Notes: generated from the sequence alone by a model not told the origin. Positions 24,393 to 36,212 are shown, numbered from the stretch's first letter. The stretch: 64,000 nucleotides of DNA from Heloderma charlesbogerti (GCA_026122225.1 JANEZZ010000728.1:1612001-1676000), one strand, 5' to 3'. Numbers and translations are program-made.

Positions 24393-25672
24393 GCAGGGAT
24401 GGGGAACCTTTAGCTCATGAGCCAAATAAAACCTGCAGGGGTTCACCACTTAACAGTGCCTATGCTAAAGCCCCTCTACCAAGGAGAGGAAAACTCTTCT
24501 GTCAGATCAGCAGCTGATCAGAATAACTGCTTCCCCTTTTTAACACTGAAAAAAGCTCAATTTCTCAGTGTCTAGCACATGAAAGCACTTATCTCCAATC
24601 AGCTGCTGATTGGAAAGAAGTACCCTCACCCCGCGCCCGGCTTGCCTGGCTGCGGGGGAGGGGGGCTGTTGCGGGGGGGGGGGGAGGACGGGACAAGGGT
24701 GAAGGCCATTTGCCTTCGCCCCTGGCGTCATCAGGGGGCGGGTTGAGCCGGCCACTATTTAGACTGCGCCACCCCAGCCACCTCTTCATTCCGCTGGGGG
24801 AAAGGATAGGTGAGCATTTGTAGGCACCGTTTCAGGTGGCTGTTAAGGCCCGAGGCTTCCGGCTCTGGGTTTTGTGGCCCCAGTCGGGAGATACGGCTTA
24901 CCTCTGAGGCCAACCCTCCTCACTCACTCGGGTTCTGTGGCTCAAGGGGGGGTGACAGGGAAAGGTCTCCCAGCCCAGAACTGGGTATGTCCGATTGTCA
25001 GGCGAGGGTGGACGCCTCGCCACAGACGACGAATGCCTCATTCTGCACCTGACATGTTGGTCTTGTTGGCGGTGTGCCCACTGGTGCTTTCTTCGCAGAT
25101 TGTAATCTATCAATAAATGTGGCCCTGTTTTATCCCAAATCAATTTGTGTCGTCTTGTCATTTCTCCCCCCCTTTCCACTCGCAAGAGCTTCAAGGTGTG
25201 TGTGTGTGTGAGGAAGCTTCCGAGTGACTCAATGCTGCTTCCTGCAGAGATTTGTACTGCTTATTTCTGAGTAGTTATCCAGACATGCACAGACAGACTT
25301 GTCCCACTTAGTTGTGAATAGATATAATTATCATGCTTATATCTGAATAGGTGTTGTTTGAAGGCACTACTGAATGATTTTGTCCTGCTACATTCAGAAC
25401 CTTGTCCAGCTTATTTCTGAATAGACATGCCAAAGTTTGTCCTGCTTATTTGTGAGTAGACATGCTACTCATGCTTACTTTGAGCAGACATGCTTCCTAC
25501 TACAATTTGGCAACAGTGGAATGGGAGGGAGGAGGTTTTCAGCCCTCCCACTTCATCTTTGATCCTGCCCACTTTTGTCTTTGGCCCCACCCACCACTGG
25601 AATGCGGCACTCCCAGATCCTCTGAAAGGAATTTGGTCCTCAGGCCAAAAAAAGGTTCATCACCCCTGATCT
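24393..25672. repeat. GGATGGGGAACCTTTAG element split by a GC-rich insert
   Basis: Left end AGGGATGGGGAACCTTTAGC. Right end AAAAAGGTTCATCACCCCTG at about 25650-25670, preceded by GGAATGCGGCACTCCCAG. These matched ends lie about 1.28 kb apart, and the middle contains the LTR-like block at about 24600-25150. Confidence 0.55.
24600..25160 (+). mobile_element. CpG-rich LTR-like block (candidate solo LTR)
   Basis: Very GC- and CpG-rich compared with its surroundings. It has a TATA-like CACTATTTAGACTGC at about 24753-24766, a splice-donor-like ATAG|GTGAGC near 24808, an acceptor-like TTTCTTCGCAG near 25100, AATAAA at 25112-25117 and a U5-like TTGTGTCGTCTTGTCATTTC. This order resembles a retroviral LTR. 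I could not find a clean TG...CA pair with a target duplication, and no retroviral gene is nearby. It could instead be the promoter part of an unknown element. Confidence 0.45.
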
Positions 25673-25884
25673 AAGAGCTACTACCCATGTTATCATTTTT
25701 ATGCATGGGAACCAACTCAGCTCAAACCTAAAAGAAGTTTCCTAGCATACAACAAGGATTTATATCTTCATTTATCCATAAGTCAGCCAAGAGTATGATG
25801 AGAAAAACACATACCTAAACCTAGTTGCAATCCAAAATGCTTATAGGTATGTGATCTAGGTCTGTCACTTCAAAGAAATCTCAC

Positions 25885-26095
25885 AGTGCAATCCTAGGCA
25901 TGTTTAGGCAAAAGCCCTATTGAATTCAATGGGATTACTCCCAAGTAAGTGTGAATCAGATTGTGGGCTGAGTTGATTGATCATATGAACTTTAGGCTGC
26001 AATCCTATGTACATTTACAAAGCAGTAAGTCCCACTGAGCTCAGTGGGGCTTACTTCTGAGTAAACAGGTATAAAATTGTGCTTTTAATCTATTA
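25885..26095. repeat. two adjacent AATCCTATG palindromic MITEs
   Basis: First copy: GTGCAATCCTAGGCATGTTT, with CCCTATTGAATTCAATGGGA. Second copy: GCTGCAATCCTATGTACATT, GTCCCACTGAGCTCAGTGGG and AAATTGTGC. Both are of the short (about 80-100 bp) family. Confidence 0.7.
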
Positions 26096-26509
26096 AACGT
26101 TGCTTTTCAAATATTTATTTTACAAAATAACAAAATTGGTTATTAGGCATGTTCTTTCAAATGAATTCTACCAAAATAATGCAGGAAAATTTTGCAGAGA
26201 ACTTTTAACCCAAGGTCTGGGGTGGAGGGGGGTGGGATGGTGACTACCTATCCCCCCCAATGCAGAGATTACATAGACCCTTGGGGGTTGCTGCAGAATT
26301 CATTCTCTAAGCATGTTTTCCAGTTCACCTTTCAGCCTATCAGAACACTAGTAGGCAAAGTGACAGAGAAGGCTCTCTCACATGGCTCTGGGAACCACAC
26401 CTCAGGTGGCGGCGGGACATGCAGAAGGGCTTGCCCAGCTCACCTAAGTGGATGGGCAGTCTTATATGGGGGAAGATGGCCCTTTAAATGTGCGGTGATC
26501 AAAACTTAC

Positions 26510-26711
26510 ACTGAAATCTCCAGGGTGCAGGTGGGTTCGGATCCCACTCTTGTGTTTTTTGCTTGAGGATATGGAAGATAATAGGTTGCCACCATTAGGT
26601 TTGCTAGAAGAGCTTAAATCTTCACTGGAGAACGTGTGTTTTGATGCATCAGAGAGGGGTGAGACAGGTGACCGAAGCATTTTCTCATTTTTATTTATTG
26701 GTGTTGCCAAG
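26510..26711 (-). CDS. AFF3: AFF3 exon: [11 protein letters not shown] segment
   Basis: A 202-nt exon encoding [20 protein letters not shown], then [20 protein letters not shown], ending [12 protein letters not shown]. This serine/proline-rich linker just before the C-terminal homology domain is strongly AFF3-like in its first half. Acceptor TTTCCAG|C, donor TTCAGT|GTAAGT. It sits in a long intronic region otherwise made of repeats. Confidence 0.95.
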
Positions 26712-26772
26712 CTGGAAATGGAAATTACAGTAATGGAAGATCACAAATGCCAGCTCTGAGAAAATAAATATA

Positions 26773-26803
26773 TCATCATCATCATCATCACCATCACCAT
26801 CAG
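26773..26803. repeat. (ATC)n microsatellite
   Basis: ATCATCATCATCATCATCAC followed by CATCACCATC, an ordinary trinucleotide repeat 60 bases from the acceptor of the AFF3 exon 26510-26711. Confidence 0.9.
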
Positions 26804-27461
26804 TTTCAACTTACTGGCAGGATGAATTCTGCTGACAATTCTTTAATCTAGAAACAACTTTACAGCACAAAGACCAAGAAAGAGCTGGTTTAAAAATGTG
26901 GGTCACGTCTCTCTCCTTTCCCTAGGGCAAGCTGCAATTCTATGGTTAATAGTACCTACCTAAAGTACTTATAATATAAATGGAAAGTTGCTCACTATGC
27001 TTTTAAGAGTTGGAAAATAAGACAAAGCTGTTCGGACTAAGCTTGGGTTATAGAGCACTATTTTACAATTACAGGTGACATTTTATAAGCCAGAGTATTA
27101 AACCACATGTGAACTGAAACAGAGAAATGTGCTTGTAGCTGGCTGGAATTTCTCTGAACTTAGCAACCAGGGTTTGACAGTGCTGTTAAGTTAATTTGAT
27201 GCAGGGCCTGCGGAGAGAGAAATATAAGCTAGCATACTTGGCAAAGAGCACAAAAAGGAAAACAGACAGACAAGACATGTTCTAAGTGCAAGACTTCTCT
27301 GTGGAAAGCAAAACAAAAAAAATGCTTTTACAATATGAGATTACTTATCCTGATAGCAAAGTTAAACAGATGAATAATTCTTATCTCTTTCTATTCATGA
27401 CAATTCTGTTAGGTAAGTCAGGTTTAAAGGTTTTTACCCAGAGTAACATTATTTAGGGTTT

Positions 27462-27950
27462 TAGGGCACAATCCTATTGATTGCGCCTTCGTTGCAAAGG
27501 AGCCTCTGAACTTGGAGGCTTCCAAGATTCCTCTGCCCTGCTGGGTTGAAGCTAACAGGGTGAAAGGAGTGGCAGAGGTGATCTTTGCCTCTCCATCCTC
27601 TGTCTTTCGTGATTTTCGCTAGATGGGCTTTTCAGCCTAACGAGGATGCTTTGGAGGGGGAGGGAAGGAGGCTGGAGGAGACTCAGAATATCTCATATCC
27701 TAGCCTCTCCATTCTCCTCCCCTCCCCACTTACCAGAACACCCCCTTTTCTCCTCCTCTGAAGAAGCTTTTCCAACTTTGGAGGGCAGCTGGTGCAGTTC
27801 TTTCTGCACCGGCTGCAAGGGGGAGGGGAGCAGATCTCTGACTCCCCCTTCCGAGGTTGGAGCGCTGTCTCTGACCTCAGAAGGGTTTTCCCAAGCACTA
27901 CTATGGTTCTTGGGATGCTCTTCCAGGGACCATAGGCTTGCTCTCTCACC
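27462..27950. repeat. CAATCCTATTG-type long MITE
   Basis: Left end GGGCACAATCCTATTGATTG and right end near GGGACCATAGGCTTGCTCTC. The interior contains CGCTAGATGGGCTTTTCAGC and an AGAATATCTCATATCC block. A GC-rich member of the 450-bp family. Confidence 0.55.
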
Positions 27951-28339
27951 TTCAAATGACTATGTCAGCTCATGTCTCCTCTAGCTTCTCATGCTGGGAT
28001 GCCAGAACTTTTAAAATAAGACATTGTCGAATGTCAGCAAAGATGTTTATTTCTAGATTCAAATCTAAAACACATTTCTGCAGAGGGCTGAAACAGGGGG
28101 TTTGGTTGGTGGGAGACTGACCTGTGGAGCAATGGAGGTTTACAGAGAAGAAATAAAGAATCTTACTGCAAACTCTAGAACAGAGGGGTTAGGAAGTATT
28201 GGTTTAAAAACAAAGGTTTTAAATAATCCCTGGTAGGTAGGCACTGGGCAGTGTTTTGATCATGAAAGAGAACCCCAAAAATAGCACAACAGAAACTAAT
28301 TGTTTTATCTATTGTTTAGGAATCCATTAATTGAATAGG

Positions 28340-30345
28340 TTGGTTGATATTTCATTTTACTGTGCAAATGCTCCATCCTTGCTAATCCTTTGTTATCTTG
28401 TCTCTGTTTCTCCTCTTCCTCTGTTTTCCTCTCCCAACCCTTCCCTGGGTTTTAAACAGGACAGGGACCTGTCTTCACCTGTCTTACTCAGTAGAGCACT
28501 AGGCATAGTGATGACAATTTTAGAACTTGACTCCACAGTTATTGCAGAGTCTGGAGAGGTGTTCAGTGTTCCATCTGGTTGTGTTTCCTGGGATCAGTTT
28601 CAGTTGTTGCAGTCTGATGATGTGGACAAGATGCTTGAATCAGTCCGTCCCACCACATGTAAGCTTGACCCTTGCCCATCTTGGCTAATATGATCTAGCA
28701 GGGGTGGACTGGCTGGGTGGGTCCAGGGGGTGGTAAATGTTTCACTCTGTCAGGTGGTGGTGCCTGCAGCCTTAAAAGAGGCTGTAGTGCACCCTCTCCT
28801 GAAGAGGACCTCCCTGAACCCAGAGGTATGTGAGAACTATCGCCCCATTGCTAATAGTCCCTTTTTGGGCAAAGTGCTTGTGCATGTGGTGGCTGGACAG
28901 CTTCAGACATTCTTGGAGGAAACTGATTATCTGGACCCATTTCAGTCTGATTTCAGGCCAAGGTACGGCACTGAAACGGCCTTGGTTGCTCTGACTGATG
29001 ACCTACTCTGGATGAAAGACAGGGGGAGTGCTACCTGTTGATCTTCCTGGATCTCTCAGCGGCATTTGACACCATTGATCATGGTAGTTTACTGGATAGC
29101 TCTGCGGGATGAGAGTTGGGGGAACTGTGCTATAGTGGTTCCGCTCCTACCTGCAGGGCTGATTCCAGAGAGTGGTAATGGAGGATTCCTGTTCTACCCC
29201 ATGTCTAATAAGCTGTGGGGTGCCACAGGGTTCTATTCTATCTCCCATGCTGTTCAACCTCTATATGAAGCCATTGGGTGAGGTCATTGGGAGTTTTGGG
29301 GTGGGGTGTCACCAGTAAGCTGATGATACCAGCTCTATTTCTCCCTGTTGGAGTCAGCTGAGGTGGTGAAGGTGCTGGACCAGTGCCTGGAGGCTGTAAT
29401 GGGCTGGAGGAGAGCCAATAAACTGAAGCTAAATCCTGACAAGATGGAAGCTCTGTGTATTGGTGGTTCCCAAGTACGGGAATTGGGTAAGCGACCGGTT
29501 CTGGATAGGGTTGCACTCCCCCTGAAGGAGCAGGTGTGTAGCTTGGGAGTATTCCTAGATCCATCCCTGTAAATGGAGCCCCAGGTGGACTCCGTGGCCC
29601 AGAGTACTTGGAGCCAGCTTCGGCTGATCTGCCAGCTACGGCCTTTCCTGGACAGGGATAACCTAGTCACAGTAGTACATACACTGGCAACTTCCCAATC
29701 AGACTACTGCAATGCACTTTACGTGAGGCTGCCCTTGAAGACCACTCAGAAGTTGCAGCTAGTGCAAAATACAGCAGCTGGACTGCTGACCGGAACATCT
29801 TATAAAAATCATATAACACCAGTTTTAAAGAAATTGCACTGGCTGCCAATACACTTCTGGTCAGAATTCAACATTTAAAGCCCTAAATGGCTCGGGACCT
29901 TGATATTTGAAGGAGTGCCTCTCCCTATATATATGCCTGCCCGAGGACTGAGATCTGTTGGAGGGGCCCTCCTCTGCCTCCCACCAGTGCACGACATACA
30001 CTATGGTGGGACGTGGGAGAGGGCTTCTCTGCTGTGGCACCCCAGTTGTGGAATGCCCTCCCCATGGAGGCCTGACTGGCGCAAACATTGGTCTCATTTC
30101 GGCACCAAGTAAAAACATGGCTCTTAATCAAAGCCTTTGAGGGCTAAATGCATTTCCTAAAGTAGCACACTGTTTTAACTATTTTATTGTTTTAGATTTT
30201 AATTGGTATTAGCTTGTTTAATGGTTTAATATGTTTTTAGCTGTTTAAATTATTTATTGTTTTATACTGTTTAACTTGATTTTATCTGCATGCCGCCCTG
30301 AGATCTTAATAATATAGGGCGGGATACAAATGTTTTAAATAAATA
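28340..30345 (+). mobile_element. L2-like LINE with decayed reverse transcriptase
   Basis: Reverse transcriptase pieces in order, in shifting frames: VRPTTCKLDPCPSWLI (28.65 kb), VVVPAALKEAVVHPLLKRTS, ENYRPIANSPFLGKVL, DYLDPFQSDFRPRYGTETAL, then LIFLDLSAAFDTIDHG. A catalytic ADD box remnant (29.32 kb) follows, then KLKLNPDKMEALCIGGS, DYCNALYVRLPLKTTQKLQL and LKKLHWLPI. Several frameshifts and stops make it inactive. The 3' UTR contains GCCGCCCTGAGATCTTAA and an AAATAAATAAATAAA tail. The same family appears in antisense at 52.1-53.8 kb. Confidence 0.9.
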
Positions 30346-30356
30346 AATAAAATAAA

Positions 30357-30553
30357 TGTAAGAAGCTGCCTTATACAGAGTCAGACCTTTGGTCCATCTA
30401 GCCCAGTATTGTCAACACTGGCTGGTAGTGGGTCTCCAGGGTTTCTGGCAGGATTCTTTTCTAGTGTAGCCCAACCTGGAGATGCCAGGGATTGAACCTG
30501 GGGCCTTCTGCGTGCAAAACGTGTGCTCTATCACACTGAGCTATGGCCCATCC
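30357..30553 (-). mobile_element. tRNA-derived SINE
   Basis: On the minus strand a tRNA-like head: GGGCCATAGCTCAGTGTGAT (A box), then GGTTCAATCCCTGG (B box). It continues into a body with ACTGGGCTAGATGGACC and ends AAGGCAGCTTCTTACA. It lies directly at the A-rich tail of the L2-like LINE, so it probably inserted there. Other copies are near 40079 (plus), 47505-47700 (minus), 63190-63365 (minus) and a worn one at 36025-36165. Confidence 0.85.
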
Positions 30554-30632
30554 CATGAATTTTAGATCAATCTTGAATTCCATTCAACTTCCTGTCTTCA
30601 ATAAACCATGTTAAGAATGCAGAGTGCATCCA

Positions 30633-30846
30633 GAGAAGGCTTTTATAATGTAATCACCCTGCCTCATTCATGGAATTTTACATGGGTTCTAGACAATCAC
30701 ATTTTCCTTTTGCACCTCTCCTGTGTTTTTCCACTTCTTCCACCTTTTTTCTTACTACAAAAGACCTGCTACTGATGAAAAGCTGGAATAGCTGCACAAT
30801 GCTTTTTGATTTGCAGTGCTAGGATCCATCTGTCTGGAAGCACCTT
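30633..30846. repeat. GTGC(T/A)TCCAGA MITE copy
   Basis: Left end AGAGTGCATCCAGAGAAGGC and right end CATCTGTCTGGAAGCACC. The interior has CACCCTGCCTCATTCATGGA and CTTCTTCCACCTTTTTTC. Same family as 40214-40439 and the split copy at 49431-51155. Confidence 0.75.
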
Positions 30847-31700
30847 AATTGGACTGTAATTGAACACAAAGTACTGTGTGATCAGTTCATACAGTGCTGA
30901 GATAAATCAGTCATTTTGGGAAATTTTAAAAAGGATTCTGTGCAAAATAACTTACATCCAATTTTCACAGAAAGAAGAAGCAACACACATTTACAATAAT
31001 GAAAAAAACAAATTACCATTAAACTTGTTCCAGTACAAGACAAACATAGGTGAATTTCTGTCTCTTGGGAGACAGGGATCCTTTTTATTTGTATACATTA
31101 GATTCTGCTCGTTTCCAGAAGAGCTCAATATGCATCTTATTTAGTTAGGGACAGGAAAGACGCTGCTGAGGTTGCCCAGGAAGTAAAGACCAGGCTGGTA
31201 GTATTGAGGCAGCCTGAGATTCAGAGAGGTTGTTTGCAACTCAGATCAGCAAAAGAAGATTGACACCTATAAGGGAGCCTGGACCAGAGCTACTAGAGGG
31301 ATGTGTAACATCACCTAGAATTAGGAAAAAGTCAGAGGATATGACATTATTTGGACCGCACCTTTCTACCAAAAAATGGCACTTAAGATGGCTTACAGAG
31401 ACAATTAAAATTTGTAAAACCATAAAACAATACATTAAAATACAATAAAAACATAACAATTACAGAATAAAAACAGCACCCAATCCAACAGACCCAACTT
31501 GCAGGCAAAGGCCTTCTTGAATAAAGTGGTCTTTGTGTGCCAGCAGAGACAGAGCAACCCTAGCCTCTTTTGGGAGGTAGTTCTATAGCCGGGGAACGGC
31601 CACCGAAAAGGCCCTCTCTTGTTTTGCCACCAAACACACCTCTGAAGGCGGCAGTGTGGAAAGAAGGGCCTCTCCAGAAGATCTTAAAAACCAGGCAGAC

Positions 31701-32938
31701 ATTTTGGTGTCTGTATCTGATATGCTTATGGACCTCCAGTTATGTCTTATTCAGCAACATAATTATTATTCAGCAACAACTTTTGTTTCGGGTCTAGTGG
31801 ATGCCACGTCTTTTTAACAAAGGTTTGTCTAACTTGGCTAATTGTTGGAGGTGTAATGCAGTTAATGCTTCTTTTATTCATATGTTATGGAAATGCCCAA
31901 TAGTTGCCTCCTTTTGGGAGGAAGTTATCATATGGATAAACTTTGTATTGGAAAGCTCTATAATATTTACTGATGTACATGTTCTCTTAAATTATTTATC
32001 TGCTTCTTGGAATGTAATACATGGTCAGCATAAATGGATTTTTCGTGCCTTCTTGACTGCTAACAGACTGATACTACAATACTGGAAGGGTAAAAGCTCA
32101 CAGCTTATAATGTAATGGATTGAAGACCTAACAACACTAGCAACATTTGAAAGAGTGGATTATAGGCACCACTCACAAATGGACTTATATTTGGATATTT
32201 GGTCTGCCTTTACTGAAGTTTATGTGTAATTTATTTCTTTTTCCTTTTTTGTTTTTAGAATGTTGTAATCTTTAAAACTGAGGACTTTAAAGCATTGTCA
32301 GGGTGGAAACTGAGCCAATAGAGCCCCAGAGCAGTTCTGATTCTGATTCTGAGGAGGATCAGCAATCTGTGGGAGAGGAGCCCGCTCATCCCTCACAGGC
32401 ACAGCAGCTGGCAGAGATTCCTCCTGCCGGCATTCCTGAGATAGATAGTGATCCTAGCAGTGAGAAAGTGTGGGAGGGGGGCTTGCTGGACGCTCGACGC
32501 AGACGCAAAGAGCGACGAGCGATGGAGGGCGTGGAAAGGAGGTGTAGCGCCCATTTGGCGTGCAAGCAACGGCCGCCTCCCGTGGACCCAAGGGAAAGAG
32601 GGAGGATCTCTCCCTAGCCCATAAGTTCAAGGTCTTCAAGTGACTCTCCTTCAAACGGCGATCAACTGCCTACTCAGTGCATAGGCCACTCTGCTGTTCC
32701 TTGCTTAGTCATTGGTGATTAGCATCTGAAAGAGTCATTAAGTTGTAAAAGGATTAAAGCCTTGAAAAGAATCCTTTTGTCTGTGTCTTGAGTTGGCTAT
32801 TGGAGTCTACTGAAAGAGGCCGCTAGGGCACCTCCTGACAAGCATGTAAACTACACTTACGATTTTTTGGTTCACTTTTGGTTTTTGTTGTTTATTTTGT
32901 TGCAACTCACAATAAAACATAGATTTTTATTTTTTTTT
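31701..32938 (+). mobile_element. L1 LINE 3' end, interrupted by a solo LTR
   Basis: The plus strand encodes the C-terminal part of an L1 ORF2 protein: LANCWRCNAVNASFIHMLWK, PIVASFWEEVI (the Cys-rich C-W-R-C...H..W.C motif with the W.E region). It is followed by a 3' UTR ending CAATAAAACATAG and an A/T-rich tail. Short flanking duplicates AAACCAGGCAG (about 31688-31699) and AAAGCCAGGCAG (about 32939-32951) fit target-primed insertion. The solo LTR sits inside at 32296-32840. Confidence 0.8.
32296..32840 (+). mobile_element. solo LTR with 5-bp target duplication
   Basis: 545 bp, starting TGTCAGGGTGGAAACTGAGC and ending CACCTCCTGACA (TGTCAGG.../...CCTGACA terminal pair). It is flanked by the exact 5-bp duplication AGCAT (32291-32295 and 32841-32845). 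A 104-codon frame starts 7 bases inside the LTR (32303-32617) and reads METEPIEPQSSSDSDSEEDQ. A TTAAAGCCTTGAAAAGAATC segment near 32754 lies at the usual poly(A) region. The related copy at 57015-57569 has AATAAA there. It is an LTR element relic; no internal genes remain. Confidence 0.93.
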
Positions 32939-33164
32939 TAAAGCCAGGCAGGCTTGTATAGGAGAAGGTGGTATTTCAGGTAGCCTGGTCCAAAGCCATA
33001 TAGGGCTTTATAGATCATAACCAGCACTTTGAATTATGCCTGGAAACAGACCAGTAGCCAGTGAAACTGTTGTAACAAGGGAATCATGTACTCCCTGTAA
33101 CCAGCCCCAATCAACAGTCCGGCTCATTACATTTGTCATGGGTCCTGATATCTCTAATTTTATT

Positions 33165-33755
33165 GATTTATTGATTTACAATATTTGTATACTGCTCCAT
33201 ATCTAGAACAGATTTGGGAGTGGTGAACACAAGAGATAAAACAGTAAAAGGATAAAAAGATTAAAACACCAGATTAAAATTATGCTATTTTAAAAACAGA
33301 ATACCAATAGAAACCATGACTGGTCAATTAAGGAATGCCTCCTGGAACAGTGTTTTTGGGAAATGCCAGAAACAGCACAGTGTTGGTGCCTGCCTGACTT
33401 CTAGGCACATGGAATTCCAAAGAAAGGGGGCTGCCACACTGAAGGCTCTTCTTCTTCATGTGGAACCACCAGGAGCAAGCCCTCCAATGACCTCAGTGAC
33501 TGGGCAGATTAGTAAGGGAGAAGGCACTCTCTCAGGTATCCTGGTCCCAAGTTGTTTAGGGCTTTGTACACTAGTACTAAAACCTTAAACCGGGCCTGAT
33601 AGCAAATAGGCAGCCAGTGCAGTTCCCTCAGCAAAGGAGTTACATGCTGAAAAGGGGAAGCTCCTGACAAGAGCCTAGCTGCTGCATTCTGCACTAGCTC
33701 AAGCTTCCGAAGCAGCCTTAAGGGCAGCCCCACGTAGAGTGCATAATTTTAGCAA
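33165..33755 (-). mobile_element. L2-like LINE 3' fragment
   Basis: The minus strand reads MGLPLRLLRKLELVQNAAAR, LLSGASPFQHVTPLLRELHW and LPICYQARFKVLVLVYKAL, typical of the C-terminal part of L2/CR1-type reverse transcriptases. The 3' tail is on the left (TTTATTGATTTATTGATTTA). Confidence 0.85.
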
Positions 33756-34261
33756 TTAAGCACTGGTTTAATAAAGAGAGACAGAGGCTCCCATAGTGTC
33801 ACACAGTGAGCTTCACAACTGAGCTGGGATTTGAATCTGAGATTCAAACATTCAAATCCAGAGCTCTTAATTCTTGTGTTATAGTGGTACTGGACACACC
33901 ATTGGCATAAAATGAGAAACAAATCACAACAGTAAAGAATTACTATCTAAAGAACTAGATACTATTTCAAGATAATGTGTGTGTGTGGGGGGCATACCCG
34001 CATTTTATTCTTAGCACTGCACTATCACTACCCCTGGTCCAGCGCCATGGGAAGGTAATGCCATGGGAGGATAGCACTGCTGCAGGTAAGGTAGCTTGTA
34101 GGAATTCTGTCACTCCCCCCAGAAAACATACAATTCACACATGGAAGAAAAACAAATATTAAAATGTTTAAAACTATCAGTACAGTACTGTTTTTGGAAG
34201 CAAAAAGGTATGACTGCCATTTTATTCACTCTGACCCAAATTTTCAGGTTGGAGCAGTCTA

Positions 34262-35000
34262 AGGGCATAGCTACACCTGCTGTTTATTGCATATTCATGA
34301 CTGGTCACTCATGGAGTTTGTGGGTCCATTACATGATGATGTAATCCTCCAGTGATTTTTCCGCCATTTCCTGCTGTGTTATCCCCAAATGGAAAAAATG
34401 CAGTATTTTTTTCAGCCCACGCAACAGGAGCACGATGACCTCCCCATGTATTTCTCCCATTGTGCAAAGAAACCACTGTGTGTGTGTGGCTGGGGATGGT
34501 TGCTTTGATTTGTTGGGACTGCAGTCATGATGACAATGACAGTGAAGTTGGGGTGGTGGGTGTGTTGGTATACCAGCTTGCTGCCATGCCATGACTAAAT
34601 GCAATGCACTGACATTTGCTCCCAGATAAAAAGCTGCTTACTCCATAACACAGAATGGCCAGCATGCCAGCAATCCAGCAGTTTGTCAGGAAGCTGGTGC
34701 CTGTGGGGGTGGGATTTGGGCAGTTTGGTGGAGGTTGCAGTCCACCTGCACTTGTGTCAATCACAACAAAACCACCAGTAATCTGCGAGGGGGAGGGAAA
34801 GGGACAGGAACCAGGGAGGAAATTTTGCGATGCCCCCAGTGCATGAAATGGCTTTTTGTGGTAAAGAAGCCACCCTGTGAAAAGGTAAAGAATGGAATAC
34901 AATGAGATAGAAGCAACTGTGTAAAAGGGCCCGATCTAATCCCGCAGTGAAACTGGATGGAGAAAGCCCAGGTACTGATGTGGATTTCTGCCCCTGTGTG
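34262..35000. other. probable decayed transposon derivative
   Basis: GC/AT mosaic with AGGGCATAGCTACACCTGCT at the left and GGGCCCGATCTAATCCCGCA near the right end. No long coding frame with a recognisable domain. The composition and the flanking AT-rich unique sequence suggest a mobile insert, but the ends are not defined. Confidence 0.3.
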
Positions 35001-35931
35001 ATAAACCCCTAAGAATGCTGGACTATAACCCATAAAAAGCTTTTAAATTATGAGTTGAAATACTTCCAGATTTTAAAGACTAATAGGATAAAATAATGAA
35101 CACACAGAGAACCTTTTCAATTAACTCTGTTCACTAAAATAGTCCTATAAAATGAAGCATATTTTGTACCACATTTTTTCTGGCTGTATTAAACACATAT
35201 TGTGTTCTACTGTACCTATAGAGAAGTGAGGAATACTCATAAAACATGATTATCTAGATGCTAGATAAAATACAATATAGCAGGCTAAAATAGAGGATTA
35301 AATATTCTGCTAGCTCTTATTTTTAGCTTTGAACATGTTTTTCTTTATGTTGCATTCCAATTTATTTTTAGGCTTTAATTTTTGAGGTAGTGAACTTCAA
35401 ATTGCATTTGCTCAAGCATAATGTCCACTAAGTAGATTCTTCAAATACCTCAAGGAAGTACCTCTGTCATGGGGGACTCATTTTCCCAGCACTCAAATTA
35501 CAGTACTTTTGATTGGCAAATGCAGATCTCCCTCCTTGCTAGCGCATCAAGTTGAGAGAGCCTGTACAATTAGGAGTGTGATTATGCAGTATCACAGCTG
35601 AGCTAGCTGTTCCCTGTTGGCCATGGCACCACTACTGACAGCACACATAATTATTTTGCCAGTGTAATTTGGTGACCTTTTGTTAATTTACACACACTAT
35701 GCAGGTTGTAATATGCAGAGAGGCTCCTTGACACTAGCATATGTTGATGAGATCATCAACTTGAGTGAGGCATCCAGAGGTCTCTGCAAAGACCTATAGT
35801 CCCTGGGGAGGAATGGACAATGGAGAGAGCCTGCAATGGATTCCAGCAAATTAACCCAAAACTCCACTGAGATCTCTGTCTGACTGAACTGTACAAACAT
35901 ATGAACCTGTCTTAAATTGAGTTAGATCAAC

Positions 35932-36022
35932 CCTCCCCAACCTGGCCCCCTCCATAGCTGGCTGGGCAATGCTGGGAGTTATAGTCTAACACATCTGGAG
36001 GGTGCCAAATTGGAGAAGGCTG
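35932..36022. repeat. CCTTCCCCAACCTGG fold-back MITE, short copy
   Basis: AACCCTCCCCAACCTGGCCC at the left and GGGTGCCAAATTGGAGAAGG at the right. Family as at 23722. Confidence 0.65.
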
Positions 36023-36212
36023 AGTTAGACCCTTAGGCCATCCAGTCCAATATTATCCACGTTAACCGACAACTACTGTCCAGGGGTTCAGGCAGGGCTC
36101 TTTCATATGATCTACTGCCTGGTATTTCTGCAGGACCTCCTGCCTGTACTATACCACTGAACTATCACCACTCCCCCCCCACATCTGTCATTGAATAATT
36201 CTGTCTTTTTAA

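Larger units (their letters stand above)
31340..33130 (-). mobile_element. L2-like LINE 3' region, host of nested insertions
   Basis: The antisense 3' part of an L2-like LINE is present from about 31340 to 31690 and resumes at about 32940-33130 (GGCTTGTATAGGAGAAGG ... AGGGCTTTATAGATCATAAC). The two parts are contiguous in other copies (compare 52.38-52.65 kb). The interruption is an L1 fragment that itself contains a solo LTR. Confidence 0.75.

Noticed and set aside
30480..30553. Functional tRNA gene (A and B boxes present)
   Set aside because: The tRNA-like part continues into a SINE body, the same unit recurs at least four times in the window, and the cloverleaf is not intact.
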